Assembly (NCBI GenBank): GCA_905197435.1
Contig: CAJJYX010000043.1
Coordinates: 1 to 19,693 of the forward strand
Reading direction: 5' to 3'
Source: an uncultured Bacteroides sp.
GTDB lineage: Bacteria; Bacteroidota; Bacteroidia; Bacteroidales; Bacteroidaceae
DNA length: 19,693 bases
Below are positions 1 through 6,195 of the stretch, in pieces (the first letter of the stretch is position 1; each line of letters starts with the position of its first letter). Made by a program: the position numbers and the translations under genes. The notes beneath the pieces are model-generated. The model was given only the letters and a program-made list of their open reading frames with translations, made no database searches and had not been told where the DNA came from.

Positions 1-410
1 ACACCACTTACCACATCACTTCTAATCATAAAAGGAGGAATACAATAAATAAAATTCTTATCTATCATATAATCCCTAGCATAATTAAGCATTGCCGTAC
101 TTAATCTAGCAATATCTCCCATCAAGTAGTAGAAGCCATTACCACTAGTTCTACCAGCAGAATCTTTATCTAATCCATTTAATCTATTCATAATATCAGC
201 ATGATATGGAATTTCATAATCTGGAACAAATGGTTCACCATATTTTTGAATTTCTACATTTTTGCTATCATCTTCTCCTATTGGAACAGAACTATCAATA
301 ATATTAGGTATCTTCATCATTCTTTCTTTTATTTCATTCTCAAGAACTTCTTCTTCCTTCTCAAGATCTGGTATACTATTCTTAATAATAGATACCTCTT
401 CTTTAATTTT
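1..410 (-). CDS. serS: Seryl-tRNA synthetase fragment (partial, probably foreign)
   Basis: The minus-strand frame is open from the window edge (last full codon at 3-5) to about 410 and continues beyond it. Its translation is recognisably SerRS, the class II enzyme that charges tRNA-Ser. It shows the end of the N-terminal coiled-coil arm (an EANKIKEEV stretch), then KIPNIIDSSVPIGEDDSKNV, a GEP motif, then the start of the catalytic domain with SGNGFYYLMGDIARL and CIPPFMIRSDVVSGV. These features resemble Clostridia-type bacterial SerRS. The N-terminal arm start and the rest of the catalytic domain (motifs 2 and 3) are absent, the latter because the window ends. The DNA is strikingly AT-rich compared with everything to its right. 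No SerRS start codon exists, because the frame runs straight into an integrase fragment. Identification is strong, but whether this DNA truly belongs to the same replicon is doubtful. Confidence 0.8.
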
Positions 411-563
411 ATTAGCCTCATCAATTTTCTTATTATGAAAAGGTTTCAGATAAGTCTCCGTCACTGTAATGGACGAATGCCCCATCGCTTCGGAAATAAT
501 GCCAGGGTGAATCTCACAATAATATGCCATTGTGGCCCACGTGTGTCTTGGAGTATAAGTAAT
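408..563 (-). pseudogene. Tyrosine recombinase C-terminal fragment, fused in frame to serS
   Basis: The translation from about 563 downward reads ITYTPRHTWATMAYYC, then IHPGIISEAMGHSSITVTET, then YLKPF. This is the end of a Bacteroidetes tyrosine recombinase catalytic domain: the R-H box (PRHTW), the GH box (MGHSSI) and the nucleophilic Tyr (TETYLK). Everything before this, including the arm-binding, core-binding and first catalytic segments, is missing. Upstream of ~565 the frame becomes a low-complexity hydrophobic reading with no family resemblance. At the other end the usual ...KIDEAN... tail passes without a stop into the SerRS coiled coil, with the two families sharing the IDEAN-type residues at the join. 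It cannot encode an active recombinase. Confidence 0.75.
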
Positions 564-600
564 ATTTAGAAATGCAATAAAAAACAGAATGACGATAATT

Positions 601-630
601 AAACGTAAAACGTTTATAATTAAGCGTTTT
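601..630. repeat. Short inverted repeats beside the integrase module
   Basis: AAACGT-aaa-ACGTTT occupies about 601-615, and an overlapping AAAACG ... CGTTTT pair extends to about 630. They lie between the truncated integrase fragment and the first intact integrase, where an attachment site or recombinase arm-binding sites would be expected. No core site or target-gene end was recognised, so the role is inferred from position only. Confidence 0.3.
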
Positions 631-844
631 GCAAGAATTGCAGAACAGACAAACCTGCAAAAGAAAACAAAATATTGCGACGTTTCAGTTACCAGACTGT
701 TAGCCGCCTGTTTCGGAAACGACGGCAGGTAACCGAATTTTTACCGATAAGAACAAAGCGGATTTGTATTCACTGTTTCTCAATGTTTTGCATGCCAAAG
801 GACGCTTTTCAAAGGAGTATTTTTACAACCTAAAAAAGAGCGTT

Positions 845-2074
845 ATGAAAGTGGAAAAATTCAAGGTGCTGCTCTACCTGAAAAAGAGCGAGCCGGACAA
901 GACCGGCAAAGCCCCGATCATGGGACGGATCACCCTCAACCGCACGATGGCGCAGTTCAGCTGCAAGCTCTCCTGCACCCCCGGGCTGTGGAACGCGCGT
1001 GAGAGCCGGCTGAACGGCAAGAGCCGGGAAGCGGTGGAGACCAATGAAAAAATAGAAAGACTGCTGCTTGCCGTACACTCGGCCTTCAATTCCCTCATGG
1101 AAAGAAAAAGGGATTTCGATGCCGCCGCGGTCAGGGACATGTTCCAGGGCAATGCGGGCATGCAGATGACCCTGCTCAAACTTCTCGACCGGCATAACGG
1201 GGAAATGAAGGCCCGTGTCGGTGTGGACCGTGCGCCCACCACACTCTCGACCTACCTCTTCACCTACCGCACGCTTTCCGAATTCATCAAGGCGAAATTC
1301 AAGGTTCCGGACCTTGTCTTCGGGCAGCTCAACGAGCAGTTCATCCGCGACTATCAGGATTTCATCCTTCTGGAAAAGGGATATGCCGTGGACACGCTTC
1401 GCGGCTACCTGGCCATCTTGAAAAAGATCTGCCGCATCGCCTACAAGGAGGGCCACTCGGAGAAATACCATTTCTGCCACTTCAAGCTGCCCAAGCAGAA
1501 GGAGACAACACCGAAAGCACTCAGCCGTGAGAATTTCGAGAAGCTGCGTGATCTGGAGATACCGGAAAAACGCAGGTCACATGTCATCACCCGGGACCTC
1601 TTCCTCTTCGCCTGTTACACCGGCACCGCCTATGCCGATGCGGTAAGCATCACCCGGGAGAACCTCTTCCGGGATGACGAGGGCAGCCTCTGGCTGAAAT
1701 ACCAGCGAAAGAAAACCGACTACCTCGGACGTGTCAAGCTGCTTCCGGAAGCCGTCGCGTTGATTGAGAAATACCGGGACGATACCCGCGAGACTCTTTT
1801 CCCGCCGCAGGACTACCACACGCTCAGGGCCAATATGAAATCCCTGCGCCTGATGGCAGGGCTGAGCCAGGACCTTGTCTACCACATGGGACGGCATTCT
1901 TTCGCCTCGCTGGTCACGCTCGAGGAGGGAGTGCCGATAGAGACCATCTGCAAAATGCTGGGACACTCCAACATAAAGACCACCCAGATATACGCGCGCG
2001 TAACCCCGAAGAAGCTGTTCGAGGACATGGACAGGTTCGTCGAGGCAACCCGCGATTTGAAACTTATCCTTTAA
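845..2074 (+). CDS. Tyrosine recombinase / integrase (first of tandem pair)
   Basis: A 409-residue site-specific recombinase of the Bacteroidetes integrase family, which cuts and joins DNA to integrate or excise a mobile element. The start chosen is ATG 845 (MKVEKFKVLLYLKKSEPDK), which matches the family's arm-binding N-terminus; the longer frame from 764 adds only non-family residues. An arm-binding domain covers about residues 1-95, a SAM-like core-binding domain about 105-200, and the catalytic domain the remainder. Visible catalytic features are a conserved Lys region (RKKTDYLGRVKLLP), H347-M-G-R350-H, GHSN, and the nucleophile Tyr383 in TTQIYARV. The first catalytic Arg position reads TGTAYAD, with no Arg, as also known for IntDOT-like enzymes. 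It is GC-rich compared with the B12 operon. It precedes a second recombinase by 19 nt, probably as one transcript. Confidence 0.93.
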   Translation: MKVEKFKVLLYLKKSEPDKTGKAPIMGRITLNRTMAQFSCKLSCTPGLWNARESRLNGKSREAVETNEKIERLLLAVHSAFNSLMERKRDFDAAAVRDMFQGNAGMQMTLLKLLDRHNGEMKARVGVDRAPTTLSTYLFTYRTLSEFIKAKFKVPDLVFGQLNEQFIRDYQDFILLEKGYAVDTLRGYLAILKKICRIAYKEGHSEKYHFCHFKLPKQKETTPKALSRENFEKLRDLEIPEKRRSHVITRDLFLFACYTGTAYADAVSITRENLFRDDEGSLWLKYQRKKTDYLGRVKLLPEAVALIEKYRDDTRETLFPPQDYHTLRANMKSLRLMAGLSQDLVYHMGRHSFASLVTLEEGVPIETICKMLGHSNIKTTQIYARVTPKKLFEDMDRFVEATRDLKLIL

Positions 2075-2093
2075 TCCCTAAACAATCATTATC

Positions 2094-3305
2094 ATGCGCA
2101 GTACATTCAAGCTCTTATTCTACATCAACCGTAACAAGGTGAAATCGGACGGCACGACCGCCGTCCTCTGCCGGATCAGCATCGACGGAAAGAAATCGGC
2201 AGTCACGACAGGCGTCTATTGCAAACCCGGGGACTGGGACAGCAAGAAGTGTGAAATCAAAACAGCCAGGGAGAACAACCGCCTTGCCGCCTTCCGCAGC
2301 CGGTTGGAAGAGGCGTACGGGAACCTGCTGAGGAACCAGGGAGTGGTCACGGCCGAACTGCTCAAGACCACCGTGTCAGGCGCCAATTCCGTACCGGAAT
2401 ACCTCCTGCAGGCCGGAGAGGTGGAACGCGAACGGCTCAGGGTCCGCTCCAAGGAGATCAACTCCACTTCCACCTACCGCCAGTCGAAGACCACCCAGCT
2501 CAACCTCAGGCAGTTCATCGAATCCCGCGGGATGAAGGACATCGCCTTTTCGGACATCACCGAGGAGTTCGCCGAATCGTTCAAGGTCTTTCTCAAGAAG
2601 GAGCTGGGACACAGGAACGGACACGTGAACCACTGCCTGTGCTGGCTCAACCGGCTCATCTACATCGCCGTGGACCGGGAAATACTAAGAGCCAATCCGA
2701 TAGAGGACGTGGCATACGAGAGGAAAGAAACACCTAAACTAAGGCATATCAGCCGCAGTGAACTGAAGCGGATGATGGAAACCCCGCTGCCCGACCCGAT
2801 GATGGAGCTGGCACGCAGGACGTTCATCTTCTCCTCGCTGACCGGTCTGGCCTACGCGGATACGAGGGCTCTCCATCCCCGTCACATCGGAACGACTTCG
2901 GAAGGAAGAAGGTATATCCGCATCCGCCGCGCCAAAACGGACGTGGAGGCGTTCATCCCGCTGCATCCCATAGCCGGACAGATACTGGAGCTTTACAACA
3001 CCACGGATGACGACAGGCCGGTATTCCCGCTGCCGGTCCGCGACGTCCTCTGGTATGAGGTACATGGAATGGGCGTGGCATTAGGCATGAAAGAGAACCT
3101 GTCCTACCACATGGCCCGGCATTCGTTCGGGACCCTGACACTGACCGCAGGTATTCCGATAGAGAGCATCGCCAGGATGATGGGCCACACGAACATCGAC
3201 AGCACGCAGGTCTACGCCCAGGTCACCGACCGGAAGATATCCTCGGACATGAACCGGCTGATGGAAAGAAGAAAGCCCGCGGCCGGCAAGGAAGCCGCAG
3301 GCTAA
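2094..3305 (+). CDS. Tyrosine recombinase / integrase (second of tandem pair)
   Basis: A 403-residue recombinase of the same broad family as its upstream neighbour but clearly a different lineage. It begins MRSTFKLLFYINRNKVKSDG, typical of the arm-binding domain. A core-binding region lies around residues 110-215 and the catalytic domain follows. Seen directly are FSSLTGLAYADT (the Arg I position is Ala), RRAKTDVEAFIPLHP, H339-M-A-R342-H343, MGHTNIDSTQVYAQV with Tyr374, and a charged C-terminal tail. Tandem integrase pairs like this occur at the ends of Bacteroidetes conjugative and integrative elements, where one or both are needed for integration. The GC-rich codon use matches the first integrase, suggesting joint transfer. 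A GC-rich hairpin lies directly after the stop. Confidence 0.93.
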   Translation: MRSTFKLLFYINRNKVKSDGTTAVLCRISIDGKKSAVTTGVYCKPGDWDSKKCEIKTARENNRLAAFRSRLEEAYGNLLRNQGVVTAELLKTTVSGANSVPEYLLQAGEVERERLRVRSKEINSTSTYRQSKTTQLNLRQFIESRGMKDIAFSDITEEFAESFKVFLKKELGHRNGHVNHCLCWLNRLIYIAVDREILRANPIEDVAYERKETPKLRHISRSELKRMMETPLPDPMMELARRTFIFSSLTGLAYADTRALHPRHIGTTSEGRRYIRIRRAKTDVEAFIPLHPIAGQILELYNTTDDDRPVFPLPVRDVLWYEVHGMGVALGMKENLSYHMARHSFGTLTLTAGIPIESIARMMGHTNIDSTQVYAQVTDRKISSDMNRLMERRKPAAGKEAAG

Positions 3306-3311
3306 ATAAAA

Positions 3312-3344
3312 ACTGCCGCCGGAATCGTAAATGCAATTCCGGCG
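3312..3344 (-). terminator. Convergent intrinsic terminator between integrase and HTH gene
   Basis: A perfect 9-bp stem, CGCCGGAAT (3317-3325) with ATTCCGGCG (3336-3344) around a 10-nt loop. Read on the minus strand it is followed within four bases by TTTTTA, giving a classic intrinsic terminator for the HTH gene. On the plus strand the stem follows the integrase stop by 11 nt but has no U-run, so it would work less well in that direction. Confidence 0.65.
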
Positions 3345-3369
3345 ACAATCCTTAAACTTAAATACGATA

Positions 3370-3663
3370 TTATACCAATGCAGGGTGATAGTTCTCCTCC
3401 AGCAGCCTCTCGATGTCCGACTGCCTGTACAGGATCTTCCCGCCAAGCTGGATATAGGGAATCCGTCCTTGGTCCCTGTAATCCTGCAGGCACCTGCGGC
3501 TGATCTTCAACATCCCGGAAAGCTCCCTGTCGGTCAGGAACCGTTCCCCGTTGAAGGGAGGACGGTTGTCACGAGCAAGACGTTCCACTTTTTTCTCCAT
3601 GTCGTCCAGCAGGGCAAAGAACCTGCGGACACGTTCGTTCTCCTTGTCGATAATGCCTTCCAT
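3370..3663 (-). CDS. Helix-turn-helix DNA-binding protein (excisionase/regulator type)
   Basis: A 97-residue protein with an N-terminal charged helical region (about residues 5-33) followed by a MerR/excisionase-like winged HTH at about 43-92. The stretch LTDRELSGMLKISRRCLQDY, then GRIPYIQLGGKILYRQSDIE, is typical of HTH_17-like proteins. Such small proteins lie next to integrases in Bacteroidetes conjugative elements and act as recombination directionality factors or transcription regulators; which role applies here is not shown by sequence. It follows a related but interrupted HTH gene by 12 nt on the same strand, so the two were probably co-transcribed from the promoter at 4026-4057. It ends at the convergent terminator with the integrase pair. 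Confidence 0.85.
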   Translation of the reverse strand: MEGIIDKENERVRRFFALLDDMEKKVERLARDNRPPFNGERFLTDRELSGMLKISRRCLQDYRDQGRIPYIQLGGKILYRQSDIERLLEENYHPALV

Positions 3664-3675
3664 CTCTTCCGCTCT

Positions 3676-3999
3676 TTAAAGGTTTCCGTTCTTCCTTCTT
3701 TCTCTCACCTCCTTCTCCTTGCGTCTGATGCCGACGTAGACCATCAACTTCTCCACATCCCCGGGCTTGTAATAGAACTTGCGCTGGAGGCGGGTGAACG
3801 CCAGCCGTCCGGTATCGCGGAGAGTCTGCAGGGTACGCGGCGAGATGTCAAGGCGCAGGCAGACATCCTGGCCGTCCAGTCACTCTCCGGATTCCTTACA
3901 GCGGTTTCTCTCATACAATCTGTCCACACGTGCGGACAGGTTCTCGGCGCGCGCCAGCATCCTCTCAAGGACACCGGCCTCGATGTAGCATATTTCCAT
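3676..3999 (-). pseudogene. HTH protein gene interrupted by TGA at a conserved Trp
   Basis: From ATG 3999 the frame reads MEICYIEAGVLERMLARAE, continues through RVDRLYERNRCKESGE, and meets TGA at 3880-3882. After that stop the same frame continues as LDGQDVCLRLDISPRTLQTL, then RDTGRLAFTRLQRKFYYKPG, DVEKLMVY and a basic tail, ending at TAA 3676-3678. Relatives of this mobile-element HTH family have Trp at the interrupted position (xxWLDxQDVC), so a single TGG-to-TGA change explains the break. The HTH domain lies wholly after the stop, so the truncated 39-residue product would not bind DNA unless readthrough occurs. The stop is followed by C (TGA-C), a context that tends to be leaky. Apart from the stop the frame is intact over its whole length, so the mutation is recent or tolerated. 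Confidence 0.8.
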
Positions 4000-4025
4000 A
4001 TTTTCAACTCGTTTAAATGTCAGTG

Positions 4026-4057
4026 CGAATATAAGGGAAGAAACCATGAGAGGCAAG
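4026..4057 (-). promoter_or_regulatory. Probable Bacteroides-type promoter for the HTH genes
   Basis: On the minus strand CTTG (4054-4057) is followed after exactly 20 nt by TATATTCG (4026-4033). This is close to the Bacteroides sigma-ABfr consensus TTTG / TAnnTTTG with one mismatch in each box. It would start transcription a short distance upstream of the ATG at 3999. Confidence 0.45.
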
Positions 4058-4142
4058 CACGACCGGCACACTGGCAGGAATAGTCATGGATAGTCGGTTT
4101 TTGTCATATGGGAAGGAAAAAGAAAGCCGAAGCAGGGCTGGA

Positions 4143-4169
4143 TTCACTACCCCCTTTGGGGTATGTGAA
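4143..4169. repeat. Long hairpin with one bulged base
   Basis: TTCACTACCCC (4143-4153) pairs with GGGGTA-t-GTGAA (4158-4169), giving 11 base pairs around a CTTT loop with a single bulged T at 4164. There is no U-run on either side, so it is not a standard terminator. Its position upstream of the HTH genes fits a protein-binding site or a transfer-origin hairpin, but neither is shown. Confidence 0.6.
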
Positions 4170-4220
4170 AGAAACGTTGCGATGAAAGAAAAAACTCCTT
4201 TTCGCACATGGATGAAACAA

Positions 4221-4236
4221 TGCCGGACGTCCGGCA
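4221..4236. repeat. Perfect 16-bp palindrome
   Basis: TGCCGGACGTCCGGCA is fully self-complementary. It lies about 50 bp from the 4143-4169 hairpin in otherwise AT-leaning noncoding DNA. A dimeric regulator operator or recombinase-associated site is possible. Confidence 0.6.
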
Positions 4237-4512
4237 ATAAAAAGATGTGGCTTCTCTGCCCGGGTAAATGCCATGATTACAGAGTTCTTCATGTTTCTAT
4301 ACCATCAGGCCGATTACCTTCAAATTAAAAACTTAGCCAACCTGTGGCAGACCCGGATGGGAAAGGCAATGATACCGCTGAATACGCATATAGCCATATG
4401 CCTAAATATAGAGATACGACGATAACGATACGCCCTTCTATCGGAATAAGGATATAGCGGGATACACGGATAACCATATATGATTATCGGAACAGCGATA
4501 TGGCAGGTTGTG

Positions 4513-4536
4513 GGTATATGACAGCGTCCATATACC
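4513..4536. repeat. Inverted repeat GGTATATG / CATATACC
   Basis: Perfect 8-bp arms around an 8-nt spacer, inside a region with many short ATATAGCC/GATATAGC motifs. On the plus strand a run of T begins a few bases downstream (about 4545-4551), so a weak terminator on that strand is a possible alternative. Confidence 0.5.
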
Positions 4537-5105
4537 TGATTTCGTTTTTTTATTATCGGTATTTCAAATGTTCCAAAAAGCTCTTTAACAGATTACCATC
4601 CGGGATGATCACCTAAATTCACATGTACCAGACTTTCTATTTTCTTGATTACCAAACAGCCAGAATACCAACAAACAGGATACCCTGAAATCCTTTTTCC
4701 CTAATGACAATCGGAGAAAGCTACCATAACAAATATTCTTGTACCTGATGGCATAATATACCTAAACAGCCTTTTGACAGCTGATTGACCAGAACTTCAG
4801 ATCCGAGCTTGTTTCCCAAAACAGCCGGTTATTTGTCGAAATCTGTCATTCTGTAACCGTTCCTGCCATCCGTTTTTTCTCTGTGGGCGTCGTCTTTTTT
4901 TCTCGTGGTATTATGGGCATGTTACCGGATGGGAAGAGCCATCTCCATCACAACCATGAATTATAGTGTAGCCATATTTGTATATAGCCGTATGATACGC
5001 TATCCGGATAATGCTATCACAGAATTGCAATATAGCTGGATATTAAAATAAGGATAGCCGGAAGCGAAGGGAGCACGCACCTTTCCGGATACAGATATCT
5101 TAAAA

Positions 5106-5150
5106 TCTCCATTTACAGAAGTGTATAAATATCAATTCACTAATGGAGAA
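5106..5150. repeat. 45-nt direct repeat, copy 1
   Basis: An ungapped match to 5191-5235 at 39 of 45 positions. Its ends are themselves inverted: TCTCCATT (5106-5113) and AATGGAGA (5142-5149) would close a stem around a 28-nt loop. A further partial version of the right end (TTAATGGGGAGAACA) occurs at about 5327-5341. Confidence 0.75.
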
Positions 5151-5190
5151 CTATAAAGAAAAACATAAGTCACACATGGCTACCTGTCAT

Positions 5191-5235
5191 TCTCCATTTG
5201 CAGAAGTGTAGAAGTATCAATCCATTAATGGACAA
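5191..5235. repeat. 45-nt direct repeat, copy 2
   Basis: The second copy starts 85 nt after the first. The right arm differs (AATGGACA), so its terminal inverted repeat has one mismatch, but a separate perfect TCCATTAATGGA palindrome is formed at 5221-5232. The sequence between and after the copies shares an AAGTCACA-TGG motif, so the original unit was probably about 85 nt. Confidence 0.75.
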
Positions 5236-5432
5236 TAGAGCATGTAAAGGGCAGATTTTCCGTATATTCGCCTCCTTATCCCCGAATTATGGGCGTAAGT
5301 CACATGGTTATGGAGATATATCTATCTTTTAATGGGGAGAACAGCCGGCAAATATCTGATGGAAAAGCCCCACAAACCACAGGAAAATAGCCATACAATG
5401 GGCTGATACACAATAATTATTGGATAAACGTG

Positions 5433-5512
5433 GTCCGCTCCTGCGGACAGCAAGTTGTGTTTTCGTTTAACGAAAACAGGACGGTTTAACGGAGAATACA
5501 CCGATAAACCGT
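5433..5512. repeat. Cluster of three perfect inverted repeats
   Basis: Three stems follow in 80 bp: GTCCGC-tcct-GCGGAC (5433-5448); GTTTTCGTT-t-AACGAAAAC (5459-5477, 9-bp arms around one base); and ACGGTTTA (5481-5488) with TAAACCGT (5505-5512). None has a downstream U-run on either strand. They lie about 115 bp beyond the last gene of the B12 operon and may mark an element boundary or recombinase-binding area. Confidence 0.65.
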
Positions 5513-5628
5513 TACTTATTTCAAGCTCCAGCGTCGCTTTTTACATATCTAACTATAATTCATTTGAAATCACAAAACAGATTGAACCGAATGTGGTTAG
5601 TTTGTCTGTTTATTTCATGTCCGAATCA

Positions 5629-6195
5629 TTAGTATGCTATGTTGCAAAGTTCGTATTCATTATGAAAAAATCCGCTTACGAGAACAAGATATTCAGGTAA
5701 TTTGCCATCCTTTCCCCAAAGAAGTTCGATGTTAAAAAGTTCAGAAAGCGTTTTGGCTATGTCAAATCCGAAGGCTTCGAGTGACGGACGCACTTTTTCC
5801 GGGTGTCGGCATGGTGTGCCGCAGTTACGCGTACACTCGTTATCTGAGCAGTGAAGACATTTACCTATATAGGCAAATGAACGCCCTCCATATTTCCGTT
5901 CCATATCCAATAATTCGCTCTCGATTCGTATCCGTTCCGGTAAAATGAGTTTTTGTGTATATTCAATCGGAATATCTTTGTCTTCAGGGATTATCTTCGT
6001 TGCCATAAGATGTGCATACTTGTATTGTCGGAGAAACGATTCCGTATCAAAATCAAATGGAGGACACCCCCAACTTTTACCGTAATTGGTACATTGTTTG
6101 CAAAGTTCAAGAAAATGTGGTTCGTCACGGAATTCGGCGATGTATCCTTCAACAGTGATGTCTGAAGTAAAATTTTCTACAGTGTATATACTCAT
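5629..6195 (-). CDS. DUF2284 cysteine-rich predicted metal-binding protein
   Basis: A 188-residue cytoplasmic protein, last gene of the B12 operon. The start is set at ATG 6195, because its ATG overlaps the btuD stop as ATGA; the longer frame from 6219 would overlap btuD further. Two cysteine groups are visible: C32-x2-C35 ... GC44PPF, and C113-x2-C116-x4-C121-x3-C125-x3-C129 followed by HPEKVRPSLEAFGFDI. These are the hallmarks of DUF2284, predicted to bind metal or an Fe-S cluster. Its biochemical role is unknown. The overlap implies translational coupling to the B12 ABC ATPase, so a job in handling incoming corrinoids (for example reduction or metal chemistry) is a reasonable inference but unproven. 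No clear terminator follows. Confidence 0.85.
   Translation of the reverse strand: MSIYTVENFTSDITVEGYIAEFRDEPHFLELCKQCTNYGKSWGCPPFDFDTESFLRQYKYAHLMATKIIPEDKDIPIEYTQKLILPERIRIESELLDMERKYGGRSFAYIGKCLHCSDNECTRNCGTPCRHPEKVRPSLEAFGFDIAKTLSELFNIELLWGKDGKLPEYLVLVSGFFHNEYELCNIAY

Larger units (their letters stand above)
4058..5628. other. Gene-poor, repeat-rich region between integration module and B12 operon
   Basis: I find no convincing gene over about 1.5 kb on either strand. Open frames here are short and show no family features. The region instead holds palindromes, hairpins, a 45-nt direct repeat, and stretches rich in GATA/ATATAGCC-like motifs (about 4366-4540 and 4960-5070). An AACAGCC heptamer recurs at about 4655, 4765, 4820 and 5339. 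This could be a regulatory, transfer-origin or attachment region of the mobile element, or the decayed remnant of lost genes. Sequence alone does not decide. Confidence 0.6.

Noticed and set aside
201..569. 122-residue open frame on plus
   Set aside because: It is the reverse strand of the SerRS/integrase frame, with a low-complexity Phe/Asn/Ile-rich translation typical of AT-rich antisense.
764..844. Upstream start for the first integrase
   Set aside because: The extra 27 residues do not fit the family, whose N-terminus begins at MKVEKFKVLLYL (ATG 845).
3331..4083. 250-residue open frame on plus
   Set aside because: It lies antisense to the two HTH genes, whose frames carry clear family motifs. 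The plus-strand translation resembles no family.
4086..4328. 80-residue open frame on plus
   Set aside because: It spans the 4143 hairpin and the 16-bp palindrome, shows no family features and has no clear start signal.
4780..4920. Possible mobilisation-protein N-terminus on minus (KKDDAHREKTDGRNGYRMTD)
   Set aside because: The short reading ends at a stop after a few more residues, has no catalytic motif and no dependable family match, so I could not support it.
5106..5235. CRISPR-like array
   Set aside because: Only two imperfect 45-nt copies with a 40-nt gap, the repeat copies differ at six positions, and there are no cas genes.
5455..5700. 81-residue open frame on plus
   Set aside because: It starts inside an inverted repeat and overlaps the 3' end of the DUF2284 gene on the other strand. 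No recognisable protein pattern.
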